NCBI RefSeq assembly: GCF_910592395.1
Contig: NC_088313.1
Location: 15,640,437 to 15,704,436 of the forward strand
Length of the DNA stretch: 64,000 bases
Origin: Lineus longissimus
Lineage: Eukaryota; Nemertea; Pilidiophora; Heteronemertea; Lineidae
Direction of reading: 5' to 3'
Shown: positions 1 to 13,500 of the stretch, piece by piece
How the letters are laid out: the number at the start of each line of letters is the position of its first letter
How positions within the stretch are numbered: the first letter of the stretch is position 1
Position numbers and translations under genes: made by a program
The notes under the pieces: model-generated
Seen by the model: the letters and a program-made list of their open reading frames with translations, nothing else
Database searches by the model: none
Told to the model about the DNA's origin: nothing

Positions 1-1910
1 TTCTACTTTTCTCTTGGGATAATGAGTGTGCCAGCAGAAACCATGAGTCATTTTCTTTAAAATTCTCGAACACGCGTTGGCAGAGTTGATAACAACTGTC
101 ATAGAATCAGAAATCGCCCAGAAAACAGTGACTGTGGTGTTGACATGAAATATAGCTCCTTCCCGACAGTGGTCAACATTTTTGGCCAACGATGCACGTT
201 CTTTTGGCAGCTTTGGAATAAAGGTGGACTTTAGACAGCTGCTGCGGGGGGGGGGGGGGTCAAATTGATGATATCTGGATGGACACAGTTAGGGAAGAGC
301 GGTTGGCCGGGATTGACTTAATGTATTCCTTGTACAAGCGTGAATAATGACGACGTACTGTGGTGGTGTAAATTGATTCAATATGGCTCAAGTCACCTAC
401 ATGTAGCTCCAAGCTATAGTCTCCCTTTGGCATACAGAAGTCACCATTAAGTTAAATCAATGGCTGCAAACCTATGCAACACAGTTCGTATGACTCCTTC
501 TTCAAAGAGCCAAACAAAAATATCGAATCTTGATCATTTCTTATGCATAATGCAGTAGGCGCTCTCAAGTTGCAAAATGACTAAGGAGTCAGATTTCAGA
601 GCATGGTTTGTCAATTTTATGAAATTCTATGCGCTGGTGTTGTGGTTTCGGAAGGAACTGAGTGGCTACGATTTCTAATTGGTAATTCAAAGATTATTCG
701 TTAACGCTTTCGCTGGGCGTGTGAAGATGGCCGTGCCTCCAATGCCACGTGCCTCCAATGCCACGTGCCTGGTTGGTGGTAGGTATTGGAGCCCTTCTAT
801 TCCTTCATGTAAGCTACTAAACCCCTCAAAGCCACTAGTCACAAGTTCCATTTGGGCTTTTAAAACTTTTAGCTCCATCTGACGTAGATCTACGTCAACT
901 TTTCGGCCAGAAATTCCCGCACTTTATTTCTCTAAAGGCTTCAACGTTAAAGCAACACGAACGCCATCTTCAGGGTGAGGAAGGAACTGACTCGACGCGT
1001 TGACTTGGGGATTTTTGAGAGGACTGGGAGGGACTGGGAGTGATGATGATGATAGGGGGTCATTTTTGTCACTTTTCAACCGGAAAATGGCTTATCGCCA
1101 GCTAATGGGCCTGGTACTCAGCTTGGACGAGTCCTTGATGGCTTCACTGGAGGTAAAAGGACTTCATGCTCAACTGGGCAGAGTCCTTGATGGATAGGAG
1201 CCAATGTATTTGAAAGACTCTGATAGGAGGCAAGCTCCTGGTGGTACAGCCAAGAGTTGATGGCTTAACACTGGTCACAGGCCTGGTGCTCAGCTGGGAT
1301 GAGTCCTTGGCTTGATGATAGGCAACAGGGAGGGGTTCTCAGCTGGGATTAGTAGTAGCTGCATGGCTTAAAGCTGACGGGTCAAATATACTTTCCCCGA
1401 CAGTGAGAACAACTTCCTTTATTTCTTTGGTCAGTGATTAAATGAAAGAGACTCTTTCAAAAGAATAACTCAAAGACAAACTCAATGTCATTTCATGTTA
1501 TTTGCTTTACATATATATGAGTGCATGTACGCATACATGCACTTAGCATGGACATGATGGGCTATACATTCAGCATAACTGAAGAGTTCAAACTGATAAG
1601 TCACAACATGTATATATGAAAGTACTTAAGGGTTTTTTTGATAAAAACAACTCAGAGACTGTGATGAACTCCCGGACAGGTTCAGATTTTGACATGAGAA
1701 CAAAGTATCATTTTGACGACAAAAGTCGCGATGTTAATGTCTGGATCTCAACTGACCTCACTAAAGCGTATCCATTGTACATGTTACAAACACAGCAGTA
1801 ATCAGATTTATGTTCATTCATTTATTTTATATCATGGTACATGTGAATGTAGTCATAAGTTTAAGAAGAATCCTTATAGCCAAAGCGTGTCTGCGTAAAT
1901 CGATTAAGTT
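1..1910. other. Non-coding left flank
   Basis: No exon chain or protein family was recognised on either strand. Around 723-775 a short phrase containing CCAATGCCACGTGCC is repeated directly. Around 1100-1360 there are degenerate copies of a phrase built on 'GGTACTCAGCTTGGACGAGTCC' variants ending in AGTCCTTGATGG. A run of 13 G lies near 246-258. The right end (about 1820-1910) is the probable SRP72 3' UTR. Confidence 0.6.
1821..1826 (-). other. Probable SRP72 polyadenylation signal
   Basis: AATAAA on the minus strand, about 85 nt past the SRP72 stop codon. Its position suits a short 3' UTR. No transcript evidence is available. Confidence 0.45.
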
Positions 1911-4900
1911 CTACCATTTCGACTTCCCCTTCTTTTTCTTCTTGCTCGAAGCAGCAGCGGGTTTTTGTTGGCGTGGCCCTTGAGGGGCGGGTGCACTGCT
2001 TGATCCTGCCTGAGCTTGACCAGGCCTTGGGGAACCTACGTCACTACCGCTGGCAGATGGGGAGGGCGCAGCTGGTTTACTTGCATCGCTAGAAAGAAAA
2101 TAAGTCAGGTCATTACACTTGCAGTATACTTCTGTATGCCAATTTTCATAGTTAAACAAAACTTATTTAATCTTAACCTTGATGACAGGTGTTAGGTAAC
2201 TTTGAAATCTTGTAGTTATTTCACAAAATATCCAAGACCCCAAGACAATGATTAGGCATTACACTTACTAAGCATCGGCACCACCACTGGCAGCACCCTG
2301 GGGTCCCTTGCCAATGTCCTTCCTCTTATCTTTCCTCTTGCCACGGTAGTACGATCGTTCACGCTTAGGGAGCCACCTCTCGGGGTCAGTCTCGCCGTCC
2401 AAGTTCTTGGGAAGTTTACCCTTCTTTTTCTTCCGATTCTTCTTCTGAATCAGTTCATCGCCATGGGAACCACTAAAGAAGAAAAAGGCTTTACTGTCTC
2501 TACTGTTTTGCAGACTATAAAACATCTAACCCACTGACCAGGTATTCAGATCTAAAAGAAACTGCCACCTTTACAAGGACAAATTCATTCCTAGACTCAA
2601 AACAACAAAACTGAATTCAGGAAGAGAACTTAACAAAATGTTATACTTACGGTCTAGGAGACTCGATCTTGGTCGACTTCTTTACATATTTCTGAGTCAA
2701 GTTGGATACCGTCGACTCCAAAGCTGCTACATCAACATCAGTAGCCATCTCGGTCAATGACGGCAGGTCTTTACTTATCCTGAGGGGAAGAGTTAAGGAA
2801 GCTTGTGACCCTGTCAAAGACCCACACCAACGTCACTGCATCTGTTATCGTATTTTTGTCACAACAAGCAAAACTAAGAGGCCTTTTCGCGAGTATGGAA
2901 CCGGTTTGTAACAGACACAATACACGTACACATCAGTCTGCAAAAAGGATACAATTGCGCTTTCTTGGCATCAAACTTTGAATAGGCGGAGATGAGTTGG
3001 GCTAAGGTCTTCATGTCCTTTGGATCCCTCCTGGAAAATAAAACAGAACTTGCATCTCGATATGTATTGACAGAATAATACATGTACATGTAACAGACGG
3101 CCAAGGACACAGAGTGAATTACTCATTTTTTGATGAATGAAAATCTTATCTTCACAACACAAAGAAAATATTTCCGACCCAGATAAACTTGCGCCATCAT
3201 ATTTGAGAGGTCACTCAAAAACCACGTGAGGACAACTCGCTCTTACATTTTTGGTGTTACCTACTACAATATACACTTACCTTCTGAGTTCTTCAAGCAT
3301 CGTCGTTGCCTCTTTGGGACTTCCATGCTTCAGCTGGAAGTTGGCATTTGCCCTCATCAGAGCAATCAACTCATCAGAGTCAGGCTGGAAATGGAAAATA
3401 TCTTCATGAAGCATACACTGGTCTAGACCGGAACCCCGAGAGTAATTCATAGTTCACAAAGTTAGCAATGGCTGACGTGACATAATGCAGAGAATAGAGC
3501 ATAAAAGTGAAAGTCTACTGGATTAATTGAATTTTCTGCTCTTTCAATTGGAGCTACAATCAGAGGTATGACATCATATGCAGCAGATCAAAGTGAAAAA
3601 ATACAAAAATGCCCGCAAGAGGAGGTTGGTGGACAGGAACATCAAATTTTCCAACTCTTTTTATCAGATACTTACATCGTTTTCCTTGTACCAGTTGACA
3701 GCAGATATGAGAACCTGCGATGCGGCCTCCTCATCCTCTCCGTTCAGGTACAACGTCACCAGCGCCGACACGACACCAGGCTTGTAGCTCAAGTCCCCCA
3801 TTGTCTTCAACACGTTGCAAGCCTTGTACCAATGCTGCTGCTGCAGGTAAAGCTGTGCCAGGGTCAGCTTGATTTGGATCGAACATTCCGGGCTGTCGTC
3901 CACCTTTTTCTGGAGTAATTCTGCTGCCTTGTTGGTCTGTTTCTCTCGGCAGAGTTGTCCTGCTTGGATGAGGATAGGATTGTCCAGGTCTAGAAAAAAA
4001 TACATCGTACATGTAAGGCCACACTTGTTTATTTGTTGGATTATGGAATTGCCCCAAATCAAAAACCTGAGTCGTCGAAAACCTGAAGTATCAGTTAATA
4101 GTTTCATATTCCTGCCTCAGAAGTATAAAACTGTCATACTTGGATGAGAAAGAAGGACGCAAAGGAATCAGGATGCACTTCCTTAAGGCAGCTTCAATTT
4201 GAGACAGCGGGGAATTGGGAGCGAGCAGACACACCTGGATACTTGGCCTCAAGGTTTTTCGCAGTTCTCTTGCACTGGTCTCCCTGGTTCATATACATGA
4301 ACAGCAAACACTGGTTCAACTCGATGACTTTCTTCTGTTCCCTGGTGAGTTTCTGCCCAAGGTTATCAGCGGTGGCAACTTTAATCTTCTTCTTCGAGTC
4401 GAAAACGTTTTGATCCTGGAAGGGAGGTAAATGCAGCTCAAAACCATACAACATTTTAAACACCTCGATTGCGACGTAGCATTGTATTGCATGTATTTTA
4501 CACAGTCTTTTACACAGTCTTTTACACAGTCTTTTACACAGTCTTTTACACAGTGCCTAGTTTTTGTGGCAGCGGTTTTGACTTTCTGATTTGACTGAGA
4601 CATGTTTTGATCATGAACGGCAACATGAGGTCCAAGATAACCAACTAACATTTCCATAGCTTGTTCCATGCATGAACTGACCGACAATGTGACCTGGTAT
4701 TTCTAAACCAAATGTTGGGTCACAATTCTACATATTATTCAAATTACCTTGTTGATAGAAACAATGTTATTAGAAGCTACAGCTGCAAGTCCAGAGTCGG
4801 AAGGTCTGAAAAGAACGATGCAAGAGTATGAGACTAAGAGTCGTTTTTTTCTTCTAAACTTTCTTTTACATTTGCTAGCAAGATTATCCACCTCCCTGCA

Positions 4901-7117
4901 AAGCTTGGAATGCCCGCATCCTAAGGGACTAGACCTCTAATGCATGCTCTTGTGCCTGGAAATCTCCAATCAGGAATCTCCAATCATGAATAGCATAGAC
5001 AGTCAACAAAGAATGGTCAATGCAATTTAAGGAGACAATACCACTTTATCTAATCTGTTTGCGTCTAGTAAGCTCTCGACTTACTTTGATTTCACCACTT
5101 GATTGTACAACTTGAGGGCCTCTTCCATCCTGTTCTGGCACTGAATGGCATAACCCAACTGAACATGGATAATGCCCAGCTCACTCTCAATCTCCTCTTC
5201 GGTGACATCTTGGTCTTCCTCAAGGGTTTTTCGGCAGAGATCCTCCGCTTCTCTAAGCTTTGCTTCAGCCTGTTTGTAAAGGCCCCTCCCAATAAGGAAA
5301 CAGGCATTGTTGTAGCACAACTCAAACGTTTCCTCGCGCAGACCTGTCTCATCACCCTGAAAAACATTTGAGTATTTAACTAGAAAAGTTGAGACAAGTC
5401 AAAACTTTTAACTAGTCCCATTGGCAATTAATAGCATTAGTGTGTATTACTGCGTTTTTTTAAAGATAGCTCAAAAAGGATTTAATACTAAGACGTTCAG
5501 ACTAAATGGCAAAGATCCGCCTCCATCACCAAAAACTTCAGGAATAGTGACCTGAGACAATGGCAGAGGGATGATAAGTCTAGTCAGTAGATAGAAGAAC
5601 CAGGTGCCACAACTTCCAGCACAGAAAAGAACTAACATTTTCCTCAAGGATAAGCAAGTTAGCCATGGTCTGGAATAACCTACCATGTCATTATCTGTCC
5701 ATTGCTGAAGTGCTGCCATTACAGCAGACATGTTAGTCTCTCTTTCGTATTCAAAGTCATCCTGAAGAGAAAAGTAAAACCCTATCAAATCATTGACATG
5801 AATTAAAACAAAATGTGCACCATCATGGCCAGATCATTTGACTTCACTTCTATTCTTCTTTGACAAAAGTATGCATTCTCTTACCATAGAGTGTTTGACA
5901 AGGTCCTTGTAGACTTCGTAACATTCATCATATTCTTCAAGACGGTAGAGCTGAAAATGGAAAGCAGATGGATGAGTTGATGTTTACTAACAGGCACTGC
6001 CCATGATGAAGGAATATCGTCTAGAGAACTCCATGGACTGCTAACTGTATAAGGTCTTTGCAAAAGCTTTTCCAGGGCCAGAGTTCACACAGATCTACCT
6101 AGTTCATCCATAAAAGTGTTTGAATTCAATCATTACCAGTACAATTGATTAATCTCTTACCACTTGTGCCATCAGTTCCTTCAACCTAAGATCTTCGCTC
6201 TGAGAAAATCTCAAAGTTACCAGTGCATCTCTGGTTCGGTTCAGACGGTATTCACAGTAAGCTTTCTCGAACATCAAGACTCTGGAATGAGAAAAAGACT
6301 CAACATCGATGTTCAATCATAAAGGAGTCTCTTTGGGTGAGGCGGGAGAAAACTACTGATATTTTGCAAGTCTTCTGGTGAGGTTATGGTTTTATTCGGG
6401 CTTTTTTCGACAGTTAGCTCATGGATGTATTCTAGTAACAAAGATAATTGCCAAATTGGTGCTTGTGATGATTACATGTAGGCCTACTTAGCAACTCACC
6501 CACTGATTTTAGGATTTTTCCTGATCTGTGTGAGGACATCTTCAAATCTATTTAGGTGAATGAGACAGACAATCTTACAATGGAAGGCCTCCTCATCATC
6601 ATGAACTTCTTGGAGAACTGCAACATCAAAAGAGAAATGAAGTACAAATACATGATTACTGGAGAGGGGGGAGGGGCTCTGGCCTGCCGCCTAGCCTAGG
6701 GAGGCATCTTCACTCTGCACTACAGACTACAGTGCTACAGACTACAGTGCATCATGCGCATACATAGTGCATGTATGAATAGCCATAGATATGATACTAT
6801 TGATGGTAGCTTTTTAAGCTTGCTCCTTTGGATAATGATAGGTTTAGATAGATAGACAAAAGATAGATAGGCCTATCACGCCCTATGCCTATGGCTAGCG
6901 CTATGGGCATGGCTGCAAAAAATAAACGCGAGAAATTTGGAACACTCTCAACCGCATAAAGCCACTTTCTTAGGCCAAGAAACGAAAATAAACTTGTGAC
7001 AAATGATCTCTTACTTTTGTTTGCTACTTTAAGAGCCCGATCATACTCTTGATTTTGCCCATATTTGTTTAATTCGGCGAAAAAAGCCTGCAAATTCACT
7101 TCTTTTGGTTGCGCCAT
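1911..7117 (-). CDS. SRP72: Signal recognition particle subunit SRP72, complete, 14 exons
   Basis: SRP72 pairs with SRP68 and binds 7S RNA in the signal recognition particle, which targets ribosomes to the ER. Exons in coding order: 7117-7015, 6617-6500, 6281-6161, 5950-5885, 5761-5684, 5356-5085, 4805-4748, 4415-4235, 3989-3676, 3384-3281, 3030-2953, 2779-2651, 2472-2269, 2088-1911. They total 2004 nt, 667 aa, close to the usual animal length of about 670. The start MAQPKEVNLQAFFAELNKYG fits the family N-terminus. The middle is helical TPR-like repeat (for example LCYNNACFLIGRGLYKQAE). The C-terminus carries the 7S-RNA-binding signature DPERWLPKRERSYYRGK in a Lys-rich stretch, then a Ser/Pro/Gln-rich tail ending KKKKKGKSKW. 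All splice sites are GT-AG and phases match throughout. No paralogue or damage seen. Confidence 0.97.
4497..4555. repeat. 12-bp tandem repeat in an SRP72 intron
   Basis: About four and a half copies of ACACAGTCTTTT lie in the intron between SRP72 exons 7 and 8. The unit is a multiple of three, so it reads as a Cys-Val-Lys-Asp repeat on the minus strand, but it is intronic. Confidence 0.9.
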
Positions 7118-7208
7118 GTTTCCGACGTGTGGAATTTCCAGCCCTCCACCGAAGGAGACAAACTGAAGAGTTTAGTTTAACAAATTAACACGAGGTGGCA
7201 GAGGATCA

Positions 7209-7344
7209 GCTTGTCTCATCACAGGCACGTGATGAAGACAATACTCCAACCCAACAGGGACAGCACTCATGAATAATATTATTTGATGAGTGTTGTCAGT
7301 TGGGCTAGAGTTTTGATCTTCATGCACCTGTGATCTCATCCTGA
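7209..7344. mobile_element. Foldback (MITE-like) element
   Basis: An imperfect inverted repeat of about 60 bp per arm. The left arm runs from AGCTTGTCTCATCACAGGCA to GGGACAGCACTCAT; the right arm runs from ATGAGTGTTGTCAGTTGGGC to CACCTGTGATCTCATCCTGA. The central spacer is only about 15 bp. No open reading frame. Arm pairing is visible by eye; family and target-site duplication are not established. Confidence 0.6.
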
Positions 7345-8030
7345 CATGATTTCAGGCCCATGTTGAATACCCTGTCAGTAGGAGGATGATCTTGCTTGAG
7401 CTCAGTCCTAGTCCTCAACTCAATTCTTACTGCTCCATCTCCAACTGACCTGGAGACTGAATAACACTAAAAAACAGTTAATTAGTAATATCAGAAATAT
7501 ACCTTGGTCTCATTGAGACTGATCTCTTGGTCTTGAGGAACCTCCCATGCACTGGACCACTGAGCCTTGTGGACATTAAGAATGTTCACTGGGAAGCTCA
7601 CTGGAGGCTTTTAAAACTTCAGGAAAGCTCCCTTGAAATGTTGATCTTTCAGAAAGCTCCCTTGAAGGCCTTTACTTTCCTGATCGTTGGGAGAGTGACT
7701 AAAATCAATGCAACAACAAACACATAGGTTAGTTAAAACTTCTTATTTCAGGTATGATAACAGACGAGACCAAACACTGGTCAAAAAGTATATGCCAGAT
7801 AATGATAAATATCATAAAAGACTATTCGTTGTTGAAGAAGGCCAAGTTATGAACTCTCAAAACCAATTGATAACATGTTCAGTCTGCCAACGTCCTTGAC
7901 AGTTCAATTCAGAAGTAGAGACCACATGTCTATTTCAAGGAAAATGGCACTCTGATTTGTAAGGATTTAACAAAGAAAAATTCAGAAGTAGAACAAAACA
8001 TTATCATTTTTTAAAGCACTTAAAACCACC

Positions 8031-8184
8031 GGCACATGGAAATAAGAGCTCAATCGCCCCCCACTGAACTGACAAAGACACCCCGACTAACAACATACAT
8101 AAAACTTAAAAGACAAGTATGTTGTCAGTGGGGTGTGTTTGTCAGTCAAGGGGGGGGGCGATCGAGCTCTTATCTCCATGTGCC
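8031..8184. mobile_element. Foldback (MITE-like) element with long terminal inverted repeats
   Basis: A near-palindrome of about 154 bp. The left end GGCACATGGAAATAAGAGCT is matched by the right end AGCTCTTATCTCCATGTGCC. The match continues inward through a C/G-rich tract (CGCCCCCC against GGGGGGGGGCG) to ACAACATAC / GTATGTTGT. The spacer is about 25 bp. Non-coding. Confidence 0.7.
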
Positions 8185-9466
8185 TGTGTTGAAACTGACA
8201 ACTTGTACCTTTTTGGCGTGAGTGCCATTTCCTTGTTGAACGGACAAAAGCCATAATTTGATCAAACTTGGAAATAACAAGTTTTTCATACTGATGATGA
8301 TACTTTTGTGTAAGACTGGACTTTATAAAACTTTAATATACAATATACATCTAGTTCACAGTTTATAATTATACATGTACATGTAAGGTAGTTGAAATTT
8401 ATCAAATAACATATGATATGATTTTAAAGTATAATATTGCACATGGGTGTACTGTAATCCAATATTTATAAGAACCAATAAATAAATGTTTTAATGTAAT
8501 CTTCGACCTAAAATAGCACAAAAATCTGTCATTCCAAACAAACAGCGAAATGCAGTTTTCCTGAGAAGGAAACTACTGTAAACCATGAAATTTTTGTGGG
8601 TATTTTCTTGCAATTTTCATGAATAAACTGTCAAACATTAACTTAAAACATATGATGAAAGTTCTAACTGAAACCATTTACCGGTAAATTTCGGCAGCAA
8701 GTGCAATCTTAATTCTACAGCCAATTCCCCAACAATTAAATGGCTTTTGCTAACATTTCAAGATTTAAAGTATACACAGTCATCTTCAGATTTGATAGGA
8801 CAACTCTCCCTCACACTGCACAAACCTTAGATGCGACACTCGCCATCAGAGATGAAAGGCCTACATGTACTGTCTAAAATAAGTGACAAGTGCAGTGTTT
8901 TAGAGTGTTTATAGTGAACATAATTTGTCAAATTATACCAACCAAACAGTACAGTAAAGGTGTACATGAAGAGGTCATAACTGGCACGAATGAGAAACTG
9001 CTGTGATGTGTATAATAGTATACAATAACAACAACAAAAATCTAACGTTACAATAAAAGTGAAAAGTTATTAATAGGTTTATAGAATAAATCCTCCATTA
9101 TGCATAACTCATTTGCAATGAAATAAAAATTAAATACTCCTAACAGAATACATGTATATATACCATACAATATCATAAGTACAGAACTATTTATTTATAA
9201 AACTTATCAAACAAAATAAACAAAAATACAGTCTGTTTCAAAAAGACATCATGCAGAACAATAAAGTCTTATTCTTGCCGGTACTGATATTTCGTTGTGC
9301 CAAGAAAAATAATTTTCTAAATCAAATCACATAAACTAAACAACAACAATATTGGGATTTCTGGCATCAAAATACAATTGCAGCATTATCTGTGTTCATT
9401 GCTCATTCCTGTAACCCACTAGTCTTTGCACTTAAGCATTGGGCAAAGATCGTTTACATACACATT

Positions 9467-9669
9467 TGTGACCCGCTCTACCAAAACTAGGCGCTTGTCG
9501 CATCTGAACTTGACAGGTTGATATGGACTTGTTGTTCATTTCCCTATTGTAGACCTTTTGTGAAATGTGACCAAATCAGTTTGTAATAGATTTCACAAAA
9601 GGTCTACAATAGGGAAATGAACAACAAGTCCGTATCAACCTGTCAAGTTCAGATGTAGAGCGAGTCACA
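9467..9669. mobile_element. MITE-like element, family with TGTGACC ends, copy 1
   Basis: An inverted repeat of about 203 bp with ends TGTGACCCGCTCTA and TAGAGCGAGTCACA. The inner arms (GGACTTGTTGTTCATTTCCC and its complement) pair almost perfectly for about 45 bp around a roughly 20-bp loop. The flanks share ATTT, a possible target-site duplication, although it overlaps the ends ambiguously. A diverged relative lies at 16125-16347. Confidence 0.75.
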
Positions 9670-10542
9670 TTTTGGAGCAAGCTGCAGAGCATCAAATCCC
9701 AGCCGATATGCAACAGCTCTCAAATTATTGGCAGATATCGGCCAAAATGTGTCATAAAAAAAACACTATGGCTTCCATCTTAAAGTCTTGATTATGTAGT
9801 CGAAGGAATTTCGGGTTGTACAGACAACATCATACTATAAGAACACCATGCAATATAACAATGCAAATACGTCATGTGACATAAAAACTGTTAAGTCAGA
9901 ATATCTGAATCGATTGGACGGTTACACCTTGTATTGTTTAAAATGAGGTCAAGACTTGTGAAGTTTCAAGTGATCCTGTTTTACAGAAGAAATCAAGTAT
10001 TCACAGGCAATTCAACTGGTTTCCTCTCATTTACTAATGCAGCAGTCAATGCGAATCCTGTACCCACCCTCTCCCACAGACTTAAGACTTCCGAAAAAAT
10101 ATCCATGTCAAAGTATACAACGCCATATTTCAAAACAGTAGTGGCATCTGCATGCACTGGCGAAGTGCTGGGTGAATTAGTGTCTTATTCATACTCTAGA
10201 ATAAAATGTTGAGTGTCAACTAAATAGGTATTGCCTGAGTGGATTGAGGAGGTATAGGGACCACTGACCACTGCATAACTGCCAATGCTGATTTTCTGTT
10301 GCTTCCATGATCCCACCCATGAAAACATCATTTTAATGCAACACATCGAGAACGTCTGTCTTATAGACTACTGGCAATGAAATATGTCAGTAACTGAATA
10401 TCATATTTCACTATTGTATGCTTAAAAGCCCATTCTACTTGATGTATTATCTTGAGAAGAAAAATGAAAAATTCTACCTTTTAACACACAATTTGAATTC
10501 TTAAAGGAATGTAATGTCCCCGGCCCTGCCATCTAGCCTACC

Positions 10543-13500
10543 CTAAGGAACAAATATGTTCTCATCCAACAATACTGCTGCTTGATTTATCCTGCTGGCT
10601 TCAACCTCTTCATCTGTTCTCTCGCATACATGTATTTGTTCGGTGTTGCAGTTTTTGTCTTTATTTACGTCGTCGTTCTCCTCTCCTTTTGGCCTCTCAA
10701 ACAACGTCTCGCTGTCCTCGCTCACGCTTTCCTTCAAATCCAAACGAGGGTGTTTCTTGCGCAAGATAAACTCAACCAGGACCTTTTCCTTTGGTCGTGA
10801 CACTGGCAGATATTTGTAGCTAAGAGATTGTCCGTCGGGCACATTCCAAGAGAAATGTGAAAGAACTTTAAGAGTGGTCGTCTGAAAACACAATAACATG
10901 ATATTAACCTACATGTAGAGGAAAGAAAAGTAAAGAGCTTTCTAAAGGTAAAATGATTGTTCCATGTTCAGTGCTTCTTACAAGCACTTTGGGACAAAAA
11001 CTCTCCTACTCTTCAAGCAGACTCTATTGAGTATCGTAACAAGTGCTACTACTATACAAGTACACAGCAAGACTGGATCAGCATGGGAACCAAGGAGTGG
11101 CCAGGCCTGGAGTCGTTTGGACCGTTGCAGTCTCAAGAGTGGATGTGCCCTCTGAAGAGTTAGAAAAATCAATGGCAATGACACTCCAGCCTGCTGTGAG
11201 CTGATTGCCTGATGTCAGAGATCAAGATTCACCCTTTTTAATGTCAAGCATGCCTACCTTCAGAATATCCCAAACAAACGTCCGGCCAATACATATTCTT
11301 GGTCCAAATCCAAAACACAGGAGCTTATCAATATCTTGCCTGAAAATGAAAACCGATCGACACTTTGACCAGATGTTTGAAAGATAATGATTGAATCAGA
11401 AGATCAATGAATCAGAATATGTAAACATGCCCTTGCAAACTGTCACTGAACATTGTAACCAAGAGAACAATTGAGCCTCTTTACTATACCAAAGCCCTCT
11501 GCAACATTTGACACGTATTCATTTCGACGGGGTCTTCTTCTTCTTCAGTGTTCGCCCTGCACTTGGCAGTGTTCTTCTCCAGAGTGTACACAGGATGAAA
11601 AGTTTGATGTGCCACTATGGTCCAGTTGGGTTTACTGACCACGTGACGCTGTCTCCAGCAAGAGGTAGAGTCCACGCCAGGTACTCACGAGGTGGGGTCT
11701 TTTGTTTGCACTGACATGAACACTAGATACAAGCCACCTTGGTTTTAGAACTGGTCCAACTTCTATCGAGAATTCCGTAATGAATTCGGAACCAAAATAT
11801 CTGAAACACTTACTTGTCTCTCCATCTTGAGGGATCAAATCCATCCGGATTATCAAACGCCTCAGGATCACGATGGGCAGCTGTTGTCGTGTAAAGCACT
11901 GAGTAACCTTTGGGGATCCGATATCCCTGGCATTCTATGTCTTCGTTCGCCAGGCGCCGACCGCCAAAAAATGGCGGCCATAGACGCAAGACCTCGAGAA
12001 GGAAACGATCATGGTATTCTGGATCTTTTTCTATCTTTGACAAAAGGTCACCCTGAAAATGAATGAGATGGTCTGTTTAATATGTTTGCACCAAAAAGTT
12101 TTGTTTTGGCAGATTTCCAATAAAAAATCACTTTTGGCCACTTTAATTTTCATAATCTTGGATATTCGCGAGATCTGCGACAGTTAAACGCCTGCGAAAA
12201 TTTCGCGGTTTACATTTGAAGTACAGAATAATGATACGCACCTTTTCATAGAGGTTTGCTGCGAGAACAAAAGAGGTCATCACCGCAGCTAGTGCTTTGG
12301 GAACGAGAGCACACGTGAACAGCAATAGGTTGTTGTTGGCATCTTCAGGTGATGGGAAATTAGTATCAGCAAACTTTGCGCAGAGACCTCTCGGAGATAC
12401 AGACAACTTCTTGTCGATGATATTTGATAAAGCTTCCTGAAATAAAATTGGAAGTATCTTTAACTTAAACCTCCTAAAAGATATCACCAAGGTATTAATT
12501 CTAATTCTCAAAGAGGTCAAAACAAAACATTTGCAATCATCGTGACTTGTCCTTGGTTGCGACCACAAGCACCTTGCGACCTTGGTTGTCCTTGTCCTTG
12601 GTCGCGACCACAAGCACTGCTGCGATCAAAATGAGGCTTACCAATCGTTGATATTCTGCTAGAATGGCCTTTTGATTAATGCTGGGTTTTGACCAGAAAT
12701 AACTTGGCTTTGAAGGGGCAACTGAGATGAGCACAAGACAAATAAGCTCGAGAAACCAAATGCTCCACACAATTGATAGCAAATGAATATCAATCAATAT
12801 GGATCTCTTTTTCACATTAAGGACTCACCTTGGCTTCAATGGCCTTGCCATAACCAGATGAGTAGGTAGAGAAGCCAGGTAGAGGCAGCTTCAACTTCAT
12901 TGGAATTGATATGATACCTGAAATTTAGAAGCAGAAGACTGACACAAAAGCCTATCACTGGAAGATAGGCCATTTGTACAGGTGCTGCTCAACCAGCTAA
13001 ATGACGTCGACACAGTTTATCTTCTTTATTCATACAAAGGACTTCAATCAACAGTGCAGGTGCAGATACATAGGTATGAAGCTGCCAAACCAAAACACAA
13101 AATGATGATGAGGAATGATCCTTTTACGTCTTTCAACCACACAAGAAAATAACTTGTCATCTACATGTAACGTTGCCCGTATCGATCTAAATGCAAATTT
13201 TCAAACAACCTAGCTCATCTCCAAGATCAAAAGGAGTCATTCCACTCACCATGCCAGTGTTGCGTTGTCAGTTGGATGATCTGACTGGCTAGCTCCTGGG
13301 ACTGTTCAAAGTCTAGGTCCAAGAAAAGAGTCAGGCAAATCTCGGTGGTCAGTTGTTTGAAGTATGTATACACAGGTAGAGGAGATTCAGCTTCATCTAT
13401 CCCAGCCAGTAGTTTGTTCACTAATCTGAAAAGGATACATGGAAATTAAAGGTTACGAAAAGACTGACAACTAATTAAGCTTCAGAGTGAATCGAAAACT

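Larger units (their letters stand above)
7118..10542. other. Intergenic region between SRP72 and the P450
   Basis: No coding exon is supported. It holds three foldback elements, annotated separately. The 8200-9400 part is AT-rich with nothing recognisable. The 9700-10542 end may be the 3' UTR of the P450, which is read toward it, but no clear poly(A) signal was placed near the stop. Confidence 0.55.
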
